This document shows, in pieces, positions 1-10,878 of a stretch of DNA of 64,000 nt; position 1 is the first letter of the stretch, and every line of letters begins with the position of its first letter. Source of the DNA: Suillus spraguei (taxonomy: Eukaryota > Basidiomycota > Agaricomycetes > Boletales > Suillaceae). The notes beneath the pieces are model-generated. The model did no database searches, was not told where the DNA came from, and saw only the letters and a list, made by a program, of their open reading frames with translations. The stretch spans positions 62,001-126,000 of the forward strand of contig JABCPU010000017.1 in NCBI GenBank assembly GCA_016800925.1, in the 5' to 3' direction. The position numbers and the translations under genes were made by a program.

Positions 1-464
1 CTGGTTGTGTCGACATCTCGGATGGGATTAAGGTTGGGTAGTGAGTAGGGAGCAGGCTTATACTTATAGTTCGACGTGGTAGGTCTGGGTCTGAGAAGCC
101 TTTTGTTTGTTTGAGTGTGCGCTGCACGGCTGTAGTTAACGTGTTATAAGGTAATGGCAGTGGAGAATTGAGTCCGCTATGGGGATGGTCTCTTCCCACA
201 GCCTGCCGGATAACTCCTAGTAGGCTAATACTAAGTACGCCATTTACAAATATCCTGTCAATGTGGTGGCACGCTGTCGATTTTCATATTTGTCTCATAT
301 TGTCCATGCAGGTGGGAGTACTCTTCAACCTTCGACCTAGCAGCACAGTGACGACAGCAAAGTTCAAACCGATCCCAAAGCCCTGAGTAAACGAGTTCAC
401 CGCACCCACACGTCGAAAACACACCACAAGAACATACTGCGTACATGGATTCAACGAAAAATGG
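1..464. other. No recognisable gene
   Basis: I see no coding exon, repeat partner or element end here. Short open frames exist on both strands but lack recognisable domains, and they overlap each other as random frames do. Confidence 0.5.
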
Positions 465-1315
465 CCTATGAACACGGTGTGGTCATCATATATGCATATA
501 CTTTTTAGCAGCCTGGGGCCCAAGCACGAACACGTCCAATGGACATTGGACACGTATACGTGCAAGGGCTGGCCAAGCTCCGAAAATCTCGATAGCTATC
601 TGCCATGTAATGAATGTAATCGCATGGATATTTTAGCGCATAGCATGTTCTATTCCGTAGGAGCCAGAATATGTATGTCTCATTTTCTTATTTTAAAGTG
701 GATGACACCAACAACACATTGACATTGACTTACATGCATTTCTACAGCAAACATGAGATAATTATATATACCCGCGCCGTCCCAAGTAAATAAATGCTCT
801 GATTCACTGGTTACCAACATCTCAACATGAGCTATTCTGAACGCCACGGATTGGGAATCACCTGTAACTGGCCGAGACTGCATGGGTACCCAGTAAAATC
901 CCATCATCAGGTGTCTATCTCGCATCCTCAGTTTGGTTATTGAGTCACTCGCAAATGTATATAGTCCGGCCTGTACCCTCGGATTCGATAGCAGAATTAC
1001 ACCCGATATTTTCCCCGCTCCAAGTGGGTCCGATATCCTCTGACGTCGCAACTACAACTCAGTACGTTCAACGTGTTTACTTTGCTTACTCGAGCTGGAA
1101 CGAAGACGGTTTACTAAATTATTTCAGGTTACGAGCCCGGACTGTTTACACCAAAACCAACAAGTGCGCAAATACTTGATTCATTTTGCGGCATTTCCTC
1201 TACATAGTTCTTGATCAGCAGCAAACTGCATAATTTTCCGTCAACAACAGCACCAATGGGAAGCGGAAACATAACCCACCAGCATGTTGCTATGTGCAAA
1301 TCCACTAGCCTCCTC

Positions 1316-1554
1316 TTAAAAAAGCCAGCACATTTTGGCACCGGTCGGCTGACATTACGAGACCAAACGGGTGAGCCACCAAGTAAAAATTTGATGCAAA
1401 GCAAACTACTCCTACTTACAATTTCATAACAGACACTCCCCTTGACGCAGCAGTCGCTGTCCTTGACGCAAGGCCACTCCTGTTCCTGACACGCATTTAC
1501 AGACATCATGGATGTTGTTAGCGCAATAATAACGGTGAGGAAGGATAAACGCAT
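1316..1554 (-). CDS. Small secreted cysteine-rich peptide, knottin-like (type I, gene A)
   Basis: Exon 1 is 1554-1420 and exon 2 is 1348-1316, giving a 55-residue precursor. The start is the ATG at 1554; the open frame runs further upstream but has no ATG there. The first 21 residues form a hydrophobic signal peptide ending in Ala. The mature part is about 34 residues with six cysteines spaced C-x6-C-x5-CC-x5-C-x9-C, the order typical of inhibitor-cystine-knot miniproteins. The 71 bp intron (GTAAGT to CAG) separates the fifth from the sixth cysteine, and exon 2 is only 33 nt. A TATA box lies about 80 bp upstream. The knottin fold is inferred from cysteine order only; the function and target are unknown. 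Confidence 0.8.
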
Positions 1555-1632
1555 TGTTCGTGTGTAGTATGAACCGCTGAAGTGCTCCAAAAATCTCTTT
1601 GGGGGTGAAGTGGACGGTAGGAAGACGGCTTG

Positions 1633-1640
1633 CTTTTATA
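1633..1640 (-). promoter_or_regulatory. TATA box of gene A
   Basis: On the minus strand this reads TATAAAAG, about 80 bp upstream of the start codon. The same motif is at the same distance upstream of genes B and C, and a close variant precedes the type II genes. Confidence 0.65.
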
Positions 1641-1775
1641 CTCGCAAAGTAGTCTTTTATCCAGCATTTCTGTTTAGCAGAATGGTTTAGGCGCAACCCA
1701 ATTATCTCACGAGAAGCTGAACTAACGATTCCTGCTTCCTGCCAGCGGAACTTTCACGTCACAACATTATTTGAA

Positions 1776-2180
1776 TGGAAGAATTCACCGCGCTACGAGA
1801 AGGCAAAGCTCATAGATCCCTCAATGCCCTCCAGCAAATTCATGAAGCTGGTTGCCTCCCTTCCTAGAAACCAAACGAGTATATACACCCAACTCCGTAC
1901 AAGACACGCCCCGCTCAACCACCATCTACACCGCATAGGAAAGGCGGAATCTCCCCGCTGTTCATTCTGCCCGGAAAAAGATGAAACCACTCACCACTTA
2001 CTCCTCGACTGCCCACAATACGCACGCGAAAGACACATCCTGCAAAACACTCTACGTCGCCAAGCCTCATCAATCGCCTTCCTGCTCTCGTCCGAAAAAG
2101 CAACAGCTCCCCTCATGAGATACGTCACTAGCACGAAGAGGTTCAAGACAACATTCGGTGAGATCATGATAGATAAATAA
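1776..2180 (+). pseudogene. LINE ORF2 C-terminal fragment
   Basis: The open frame keeps the region downstream of the reverse transcriptase that is typical of fungal LINEs. It has an RTRHAPLNHHLHRIGKAES-type stretch followed by a C-x2-C-x8-H-x4-C zinc-knuckle-like motif (residues near 1957-2015) and ends in TAA at about 2178. There is no start codon of its own and the catalytic domain is absent, so it is a dead fragment. Confidence 0.85.
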
Positions 2181-2554
2181 AGATCAACTCACGCGCGCAC
2201 ATACATACACAGAACATATTGCAACATCAATACTACAAACTGTACCATCAAACCACAAACTGTACCAACAAACGCTCCACACACAGAGGAATCAGACTGA
2301 CGCAGGCCGATCAGTCAATGGAGAGAAGTGAGACGCAACTACCCCCTCACACACCACATACATATTCCCCTGCACAAACTCAGTGTCGGCCTTTGCCCGA
2401 CACCATGCTGACGGAGTATGTGTTCACCCATATACCATACATAAAGCATACATACACATACGATAGATAAGCGGGAGTAAGCCCCCCGCGAAAAGGGCTA
2501 TGTCCGACATAGGGTCATTGACCACAAAGGACAATAAAAATGAATTTAAAAAAA
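1776..2554 (+). mobile_element. 5'-truncated LINE (non-LTR retrotransposon) 3' end
   Basis: A 779 bp insert is flanked by a 10 bp target duplication ATTATTTGAA at 1766-1775 and 2555-2564. The uninterrupted target is visible in the sister copies near 11325 and 13087. The insert starts inside the LINE ORF, carries its C-terminus and an untranslated tail, and ends in an A-rich tract (AATAAAAATG then poly-A). This is the usual product of incomplete target-primed reverse transcription. Confidence 0.9.
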
Positions 2555-2564
2555 ATTATTTGAA

Positions 2565-3225
2565 AGTAGGGTCCATGGTAGTGTGTTCCACATTTCGGAC
2601 GGACCGAACCGGATTAAGGTTGAAACATTTACAGTCATCAATTGGCATTTGAGACACAAAATTGAAAATTGAATCACCATGCTTTTACAACACTCCATAA
2701 AAACTCAGTAGTATTTTTCTTGGCAAGTAGCATATGTCAAAATTGCATATCTGAAGTTTCAGAGAAAAATATACAATCGTTTGTGCACAACATTTAAAAT
2801 GGTGAGGAGACATCAGTGGGATCAAATGTGTTATGAAGCGCTTGGTAGTGACTGGAAGCATGGTAGCAAAATCCAGTTCAGTAACAGTCGACTATTACAG
2901 AATCGACTTGTAACAACTTGTAATGGGCTGTAGCTATAGTGCTAAGCCTTTTAAGGGTAAAATGGATCTTGAACATCAGCTAACTGAATTCATGGAACCA
3001 TTTGATTTTGGACTTGTCTTTGCTTCCAAAATACAGTCAGTTGATCATTTAAAAGGTAGAGATTAGATGAGATAGTAGTACCAGTATAATCATGATAATC
3101 AATAGTCGATGCTCAAACTTAAATGGGGAAGACCAGTGGGTACTGTCAATACCTCAAAAATCAATTGAAACTAGTGAATGGTACAAAAAAACTAGTATGA
3201 AAAACATCATGGTAGGAACCCCCTC
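2565..3225. other. Intergenic, no recognisable feature
   Basis: The first bases resume the duplicated unit interrupted by the LINE. Beyond that I see AT-rich sequence without coding signal or repeat partner in this window. It ends at the subterminal region of the hAT relic. Confidence 0.45.
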
Positions 3226-4929
3226 CTAGTGATGTTCTGGCCTGGCTTGGGCTCAAAGCTCCAGCTTAGGCTTGGCCTGGAGGGGCTTAGGCTTGCCAGA
3301 ATTCAAGCCTGAGCCATGAGCCAAAGCTGGCTGAAAGCTGGGGCTTGGGCCCAACCAGGCCGTGGCTTGACATAGCTCACAGAGAGCTTGAGAGTTGAGA
3401 CCAGTACTGTGACATTAGTACAGGCTAATAACAACAAGCAAAGCACAATTACAATATATCTAAATGTCCATCTTGATGTCCAACACATCCTCAGCATCAT
3501 CACCCAAAAGCAAAATGTCCCAACCTTCTTCATCATCCACAGCATCACCAGTCTCTGCTTCCACTTCTGCTTCCACCTCTGAGTCATTGTCATCCAGGTG
3601 CTCCAACTCAATGAGAGATGATGGTTCAGGCTCCTGGAACAGAAGATTGCATTGTAGTGCACATTTAACACACTGGAGTGCTTCAATGATGTCAGCCTTG
3701 AGCCAGTTGCACTGCTTGGTAATGGTGATGCCACCTTGCAAGAACACCCGCTCACTCAAGACTGATGATGACATGATGGACAGATAATCCTGTGCAAGTG
3801 AAGCCCAAATGGGGTACCTCTGTGCATTTATCTTAAGCAAGATTATCATTAGCGTGAAATTTCTGAGTAGCAAAAAAAATATGTACACCCCACCATTAAA
3901 TGGTAGACATACAAGATGGTAGAGCCACTTCAACCATCTTGAGGTAGGCCAAAAATTCAGCTCTCCATGGTCTTGTTGGGTCACCAATTGAAGTAGGCAC
4001 TGGGTTGGTTGATGAATCATCCTCAGAGTCACTGAGGACTTCACAAATCAAATTTTTGAGGCCACCAGCTCTGCTCTGCTTAGTTGTGTGCTGCGATGTT
4101 GATGTTACTTGGTTCAGCATGAGGTAATGGGCTTGGAATTAGTAGTAACACATTGAAATTAACTTGATGACCAAAAAACGAACAAAACAACTCACCACTG
4201 TTTCCGCAGTAGAAAGCACATCTTTGTGCAGATCCTCTGGCCAATACTTCTTGAAGTACACCATCTTGCCTGTGGGGTGGAGTACTGAAGTGCAAAAGTC
4301 AGACTCATGGCAGCCATCATGAAAAAATAAATGTATACATTGACAGTGCACATGCAGCAGAGTGTGTTGTCTTCTCATAATACTCATCTACTTTTGCTGC
4401 TGCATCTTTGAGTGTAAAAGCAAACTGCATGTATTTTGACCTTTCTGCACACAATGACCAAGCCTTATAGAGAATTTCGAGTGCCAGAATTACAAGGTGT
4501 AAGGTTGAACCTCAGTCAGATGAGAAAGCTTGCTGGGCCACGTCAGCATACTATAAAACCAAGATAAGTAGCAAGCTTCAAATAAATAGAGACTAACATA
4601 CTGAGAGAAGATTGGCAAACTGCCCAACATATGTCCATTCAACTTCTGACAGCTGCAGAAAGTCAATCTTTGCGCATCTACTCAAATTGTGCTCTTGACA
4701 ACCCATCTCATATATGAAAGTGTCGACATGTTCCTTATTCATCTCTGCATGGTTGAGCATAATATAAGTTGAGGACCACCAAACCTTCATGTCAATCAAC
4801 AGTTGCATTGGCTGAGACATACCTCCCTTGGTTTGAACATTCTGGTACAGCTCCTTTCATTTTGCAGAGGAATGTTCCTTAATGCAAATGCTATGCACAA
4901 GGCCAATCTTGTTTCAATTGGATGGCTCA
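3226..4929 (-). pseudogene. Decayed hAT-family transposase
   Basis: Fragments in several minus frames line up in order with a fungal hAT transposase. A 4820-4593 piece carries the region with WWSSTYIMLNHAE and SEVEWTYVGQFANLL. A 4387-4139 piece carries MVYFKKYWPEDL. A 3830-3464 piece is the C-terminal dimerisation region, including NAQRYPIWASLAQDYLSIM and SSSVLSERVFLQGG, followed by an acidic tail. Stops and frameshifts separate the pieces. Beyond the C-terminus (3226-3370) lie repeated GGCTTGG-type motifs, as in hAT subterminal regions. The 5' end is cut off at 4929 by an LTR, so the upstream zinc finger and first catalytic region are missing. Confidence 0.85.
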
Positions 4930-5404
4930 TGTTACGACTGGGGTGGCGTCACCAGCGACAGTGAAAAGACACAGTCGGTCTGCTGGGAAGTTCTACAATG
5001 TCCAGAAGAGGACAAGGTGAAAGTACAAGGAACACGTTCCGAGTACGATCAAGGGTTCGGCCTCAAAGACAAGTCTAAGAGGTTCTACAAGAATAGAGAC
5101 TAAGGCTAAGGAGTGCTTAGACTTAGAGACGATTCAAGGACGACTTAGGTTGGAGACCTAAGCGAAGGAAGTTCCAGGTAAAACCCAGTAAGATTAAAGT
5201 AAAGAATCTACTACAAGTACAGTGTGCTTAAATAGACCAATATGTGTGCACGGACCAAGAGAGACGTGAGAAAGTAAGTGCGTATCCAAATAAGGAAGGC
5301 AGCTATAGTACAGATGCGTTGAGCATATGAGTCAGAGTCATGTGACATGATATACAAGTAAGGAAGCAAGGAGAGAATGAATAGGGGCACGTACGATTGT
5401 AACA
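4930..5404 (-). mobile_element. LTR (475 bp), copy A
   Basis: The sequence begins TGTTACGA and ends TTGTAACA, and is the reverse complement of the LTR at 8299-8773, which has the same 475 bp length. A TATTTAAG-like box in the opposite copy suggests that this one reads on the minus strand. I find no 5 bp duplication around it. On its right it abuts the 1.17 kb palindrome, so it is probably the 3' LTR of a rearranged element rather than a clean solo LTR. Confidence 0.85.
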
Positions 5405-5405
5405 T

Positions 5406-6573
5406 GTACCCTGCATGATACAGTACCTGATTTTACCCCATTGCACGTACTATAGGTTAGGATTACTGTCTAGCTCTGGATCTACCCAGTAGTGGACATA
5501 GTCTTTAAAGTTCCCTTATCGCTTGTTAATTCATCACACTCGTTCTCTGTTACCGCTGGCATACTGCTGGACATTTGATTGTTACTTTGACTGAACTTCC
5601 CACGCTCCGCTACTTTACTGCTGAAAGTACCGCGGACTTCTTTACTGTTTCTTTGCACCGCTTGCAACCTTACCGCTACCGCTGAGACCACCGCTCGACA
5701 TCGCTCGCTAGATGCAACTGTTACTGACTTTATCTCAACGACAGTAGCACCGCTACGCATGACACTAGTTCTGGCGGTATCATCGCTGACCGCAGCAACT
5801 TACCACAGACCTCGACGCTTGTTTCGCACATAAGTTAGACTTGAACTTGACCATACTGAATAGGCATCCCCCTTTAGGGTTGAATGCTCTTGTTCTTACA
5901 AGTGAAGCAGACTAGACGGAGCGCAAGACTAACATACTAGTTTAGGCAGTGGTTGATCTACAGCCCAAGCTAGGTTGTATCTTTACAACGTTGTAAAGAT
6001 ACAACCTAGCTTGGGCTGTAGATCAACCACTGCCTAAACTAGTATGTTAGTCTTGCGCTCCGTCTAGTCTGCTTCACTTGTAAGAACAAGAGCATTCAAC
6101 CCTAAAGGGGGATGCCTATTCAGTATGGTCAAGTTCGAGTCTAACTTATGTGCGAAACAAGCATCGAGGTCTGTGGTAAGTTGCTGCGGTCAGCGATGAT
6201 ACTGCCAGAACTAGTGTCATGCGTAGCGGTGCTACTGTCGTTGAGATAAAGTCAGTAACAGTTGCATCTAGCGAGCGATGTCGAGCGGTGGTCTCAGCGG
6301 TAGCGGTAAGGTTGCAAGCGGTGCAAAGAAACAGTAAAGAAGTCCACGGTACTTTCAGCAGTAAAGTAGCGGAGCGTGGGAAGTTCAGTCAAAGTAACAA
6401 TCAAATGTCCAGCAGTATGCCAGCGGTAACAGAGAACGAGTGTGATGAATTAACAAGCGATAAGGGAACTTTAAAGACTATGTCCACTACTGGGTAGATC
6501 CAGAGCTAGACAGTAATCCTAACCTATAGTACGTGCAATGGGGTAAAATCAGGTACTGTATCATGCAGGGTAC
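5406..6573. repeat. 1168 bp near-perfect palindrome
   Basis: The two 584 bp arms (5406-5989 and 5990-6573) are reverse complements with no spacer and no length difference. I noticed only about three mismatches. The centre is AACGTT at 5987-5992. Each arm contains the same 92-codon open frame (5760-5482 on minus, 6219-6497 on plus), Ser-rich and without a known domain, differing by one Arg/His. The left arm touches LTR copy A at the position expected for the internal 3' end of an LTR element. The right arm stops at the same internal base but has no LTR. A transcript across it would fold into a long hairpin. Confidence 0.9.
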
Positions 6574-7083
6574 GCGGTGCTTATATCCTAATTCGTATGT
6601 ACTCAGAATACTCTAGGCGAGATCAGTAGCACTGGAGTGTAGTAACCGCCATAAATAAACATAGCACGAGGCAACATGTAATAACACTTGTCGTGGAATC
6701 AGTGATAACGAACAGAAAACAAACTACGCACCAAATGGAGCTATGCAGATGCAGCAAGGACATGGAAGGACATCGGTTCGTGGAATGTGGTGCAGCAGTC
6801 AGTACGGTGTGCAGTAAGCGTGGGATGCCGCCAGTACTGCTAAAGGGGTAAGATGGCCATGGACAAGTGGTAACTCCTGTAAATGTGAGATGAGTGTCAA
6901 AATATGGGGTTTTAAGCCCAGTGCCAATATGTTCATTACACCGGATCTTTGGATGTATACCTACTCTCTGAAATAAGGGGCATTACTCAGGAAAGGGGCA
7001 CAGTGCACGAACTGAGGCCAAAGCCCTTCGGATCTTTCACCCTTTGAGTATGGTCTTAACAACATGGGAAGAAGAGGAAACTG
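6574..7083. other. Intergenic, no recognisable feature
   Basis: I see no element end or exon. It may hold the 5' region of the degenerate gene that follows. Confidence 0.4.
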
Positions 7084-9058
7084 ATGTCTGTGGACACATC
7101 ACATGCATCAAAGAAGCTGGCCCCATCCAGCAAGAAGTCTGCCACTTCAAAAGTGGGGAAGAAGGCTGTATGGCCAAGGCAACCCAAAACACCTGCCCCA
7201 CCAACTTCTCCAATGAAAGGTGGCCCTCTGTCCCCATTGACAGTGGGGTCATCAAGTGTGGCCGCATCACCAGAGCCTGAGACTGCAGGTGAGTACTCTT
7301 TATTTTAAATTAACTTTACTTGACTCAAAGTGTATAGCTATGGCACCAGCATTCCTCCAGGATGGTCCCTCAAACATGCATACAAAAGGTAAGCTTTTTT
7401 TCAAAATGGTTATTCTTGCAAAATATCTAATGATCCACTGTCCATCTACTCTAGTGAAACCACACCCACTCACAAAGGAATCCAAGGGTAACATGAAATG
7501 TGCTCTTCACATAGTGTACAGCTGCTCAGATAATCCTGGAGCTGATGGGAATGAGAAGACAGATGTGGCTGTGAAGAGCGGTGTCTCCCCTGGTTTAGAT
7601 AATGTCCCCAAGGAGACATTACAAAAAGACTTGCCTTCGGAGGTGATGCAGGATGACAGACCAGCAGGAGATCAGCAGGAACCATCTCCAGTCACCAATC
7701 CTATTGAGGATCCTTGTACTGCTGCTGACTCTCATGACCCCCATGACCATCCAGCCAACCCACCCTAAGCTCATAATGAGCTCCCTGTCCATCATCACCC
7801 TCATGAGGGTATCCAGCAAGGCTCTGATGAGGTTATCCAGCAAGGCTCTAATGAGGGCATCCAGCAAGACCCTCACAAGAGTGACGCTCTATACCTCTCA
7901 CAAGAACCTCAATGTGGGGTTGTCCACAACCATCACCATGACCCTCATGAGAGTGAGCCTCATCATGACCCTCGAGACACTCCCCATCATGACCCTCACA
8001 ACACCTTGCGCAACCCTCGTCAGCCTCTTCACAGTCATTCTCATGAGCCATGGTACATACATGAGGCTGTGCATCATCATGAGGTCCACCATCTGCATAA
8101 AGATACCCCAATCACTGAGCGTGATGCTCTCTATCCTCGTGATGCCTTCTACCACTGTGACTTTTGCAATCACTGCTATGCTGCTGGTTCGCAGCCTACC
8201 AACTATCATGGACCTGAGCCTCATACTAATGATGAATTTGCCATGCAAAATAGCTCACCGGCCTTGGAGGTATACTGCAATGACCATTATGCTCATGGTG
8301 TTACAATCGTACGTACCCCTATTCATTTTCCCTTTGTTTCCTTACTTGTATATCATGTCACATGACTCTGACTCATATGCTCAATGCATCTGTACAACAC
8401 ATGCCTTCCTTATTAGGATACGCAGTTACATTCTCATGGTTACTTGGTCTGTGCGCACATATTGGCCTATTTAAGCACAGTGTACTTGTAGTAGATTCCC
8501 TACTTTAATCTTACTGGGTTTTACCTGGAATCTCCTTCGCTTAGGTCTCCAACCTAAGTCGTCTTGAATCGTCTCTAAGTCTAAGCACTCCTTAGCCTTA
8601 GTCTCTATTCTCGCAGATACCTCTTAGACTTATCTTTGAGGCTGAACCCTTGATCATACTCGGAACGTGTTCCTTGTACTTTCACCTTGTCCTCTTCTGG
8701 ACATTGTAAGAACTCCCAGCAGACCGTCTGTGTCTTTTCACTGTCGCTGGTGACGCCACCCCAGTTCGTAACACATGGTGAGCACAAATGCACATACCCA
8801 AGTCAATACAGTCCAGCACTTGGTCCTGAATATGCTTGTGAGAGTGGATACTCTCAATGCAACAACCTTGATGAACAGCAGGCATTTGGTGGAGGAACTT
8901 ACTGTGGCGGGTACCCTTAAGGCAGGACTTGTTACCAGAACTCCAGATGGACAGATCACATCCATGATACTGCATCTTTTGACTATGTTCCTCATGACAT
9001 TGTGCCACGATCATTTAGTCAAGATCCAGTTAACCCTCCTCACCCACCTTCATCTTAA
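7084..9058 (+). pseudogene. His/Pro/Gln-rich protein gene, broken by two stops and a solo LTR
   Basis: Exon 1 is Lys/Ser/Pro-rich (from 7084, donor GTGAGT just after 7280). A small exon follows, then an open frame from about 7455. This frame runs in phase to 9058 if three interruptions are ignored: TAA at 7766-7768, the LTR with its target duplication (480 bp, a multiple of three) at 8299-8778, and TAA at 8918-8920. The middle part (7780-8110) is rich in His-Asp-Pro repeats. The C-terminal part is Tyr/Gln/Gly-rich. I do not recognise the family. Both stops are one C-to-T change from CAA. Confidence 0.6.
8299..8773 (+). mobile_element. Solo LTR (475 bp), copy B
   Basis: The sequence runs TGTTACAATCG to TTCGTAACA and is flanked by a 5 bp target duplication CATGG at 8294-8298 and 8774-8778. 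It matches copy A (4930-5404) in inverted orientation. No internal element sequence remains, so it is a solo LTR left by recombination. It sits inside the His-rich gene and, with its duplication, preserves the reading frame phase. Confidence 0.92.
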
Positions 9059-9572
9059 TTGTTGTTCAATTTGTGTGCACTCATGTTTTCTCGACACTAC
9101 TTTTGCTCATCTTCTCATGCTGTCTTTGTGTTTCTGCGGTGATGATGCTCATTCCTAATTCATCCTGTGCTGATCTTGCCCTGTCCCTCTCATACCCTAC
9201 TTATGTTGCTATAGACTTGTTATTTTGACTTCTCCTTGTTTTGACAATGTCAGTATAGCAGCTCCAATGCCTGCTCTTGTTTGCATCAGAACACATTTGA
9301 GAACACTGAGTCTTAAGAATAATGATACACAAGTGCCATATATATTATTAGAGTGACATAACTACAATGGGAAAAAAAAACATAATGTGGGGAGAGAAAA
9401 CATGCGAAAAAATGACATAAGTAGAAACATGGGGGGTAAAACATGAGCCATGTGCAAGGAGCACCAGAGGCTCTAGATTACATCATAAGGGCCAGAATCC
9501 ATGCATGAGGAGCACCAGAGGCTCTAGATTATCTTGAGGGCAGCAGGACCTAAAATAACAAGCTAAAGGCTC
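9059..9572. other. Intergenic with a 24 bp direct repeat
   Basis: The sequence is AT-rich and has no gene that I can support. A 24 bp direct repeat (AGGAGCACCAGAGGCTCTAG plus TTA-type end) occurs at 9457-9480 and 9508-9531. Confidence 0.5.
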
Positions 9573-9585
9573 TCTACAACCACAT

Positions 9586-9896
9586 TTTTTTTTTTTTTTA
9601 ATCAGTGTTTATTGTCCGTTGGGGCTATGCTCTATGGTAGACAAAACCTACAGGTATGTACTTGTTCGTATGTATTAATTATCAAGAATATTTTTGTGAT
9701 GCGCGATCATTGGTCCAGGTGTGAAACGAGGACTGGTAAGGCCAGCTAAAGGCGATAGGGGTTTATGGGCTCATTCTTCTTCTTTGTTGTCTGCAGGGGG
9801 TGTAACATCTCCAAAGATTTGTTCCAGTCGGTGCGTGCTTGCTATGTAGCGTAGTAGGGGCTTGACGCATTTCTGGTTGTTCAGCAAGTTCTTGAG
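9586..9896 (-). mobile_element. Short 5'-truncated LINE insertion
   Basis: A 311 bp insert is flanked by a 13 bp target duplication TCTACAACCACAT at 9573-9585 and 9897-9909. It begins on plus with a T-tract (poly-A on minus). On minus it encodes the last ~40 LINE residues (LLRYIASTHRLEQIFGDV, then a short acidic end and stop). These correspond to the end of the LINE at 1776-2180 (LMRYVTSTKRFKTTFGE). Confidence 0.9.
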
Positions 9897-10878
9897 TCTA
9901 CAACCACATGGGATGACCAGAGCCAACCCTTCAACCAGGCCCACAAGGGTATTATTGTGACTCTTGAGGATTTGAGGGAGACCCTCCTGCGAAAGGGTTG
10001 TGTCCTACATTGAAACCGGGTCTAACAGACCGTGGGAAGCACTAAAAAGTGCTGCCAAGGGTGCCTATGAACACGGTGCGCTTATCATACTATATGCATA
10101 TACTTCTTAGCTGGGTCCAAGCACGAACACGTACTAATACGTGAACAAGCTCTTGCCAAACCCCAAAGACCGCATAGATATATGTAGCATGTTCTATTCC
10201 GTGGTGACGGAGGAGCCAGAATATGAATATGTATGTCCCGTTTTCTTATTTCAAAGTAGATGACACGAACCAATACATTGTCATTGACTTACATGCATTT
10301 CTACAGCAAACCTGAGGTAATTATATATAACCGCGCCGTTCTAAGCTAATGAATGCTCCGATTCATTAGTTACCAACATTTCGACATGAGCCATTCTGAA
10401 CGCCACGGATCGGGAATCACCTGTAACTGGAGCACATCGAAACTGCATGGATACCCAGTAAAACCCCCATCATCAGGTGTCTATCTCACGTCCTCGGTTT
10501 GGTCATTGAGTCACTCGCAGATGTATATAGTCCAGCCTGTACTCTTGGATTCGATAGCAGAATTACACCCAGTATTTTCCCCGCTCCAAGTGGGTCCGAT
10601 ATCCTCTGACGTTGCAACTACAATCCAGTGCGTTCAACGTGTTTACTTTACCTACTTGTATCGAGCTGGAACGAAGACGGTTTATTATGCGATCAAATTA
10701 TTTCAGATTACGAGCCCGGGGTGTTTGCACCAAAACCAACAAGTGCGCAAATACTTGCGGCATTTCCTCTACATACTTCTCGATCAGCAACGGACTGCAT
10801 AATGTTCCGTCAACAACAGCACCAATGGGAAGCGGAAACATAACCCACCAGCGTGTTGCTATGTGCAAATCCACTAAC

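Larger units (their letters stand above)
465..1765. repeat. Segmental duplication, copy 1 (with knottin-like gene A)
   Basis: This stretch is collinear with about 10066-11335. Shared landmarks include the tract near 466-500 (matching 10066-10115), a block near 830-1060 and the whole peptide gene with its promoter. Shorter copies of the same unit occur at about 12217-12910 and, more diverged, 19740-20980. The unit ends at a short AT-rich site that has received independent insertions in different copies. Confidence 0.85.

Noticed and set aside
1316..1554. Naming the peptides toxins or effectors
   Set aside because: Only fold-level similarity is visible. No sequence evidence for any activity.
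1129..1590. Long single-exon versions of the peptide genes (150-codon frames at 1129-1590 and 10698-11150)
   Set aside because: They read through the intron. The upstream ends are TTG, not ATG, and all three type I copies share a GTAAGT...CAG intron with a conserved cysteine micro-exon after it.
3303..3787. Plus- and minus-strand frames overlapping the hAT C-terminus
   Set aside because: Shadow frames of the acidic Asp/Glu-rich tail of the transposase.
7762..8110. CRISPR-like array from the repeated CATGACCCTCATGAG motifs
   Set aside because: Spacing is irregular and in codon register. These are His-Asp-Pro codon repeats in a eukaryotic gene.
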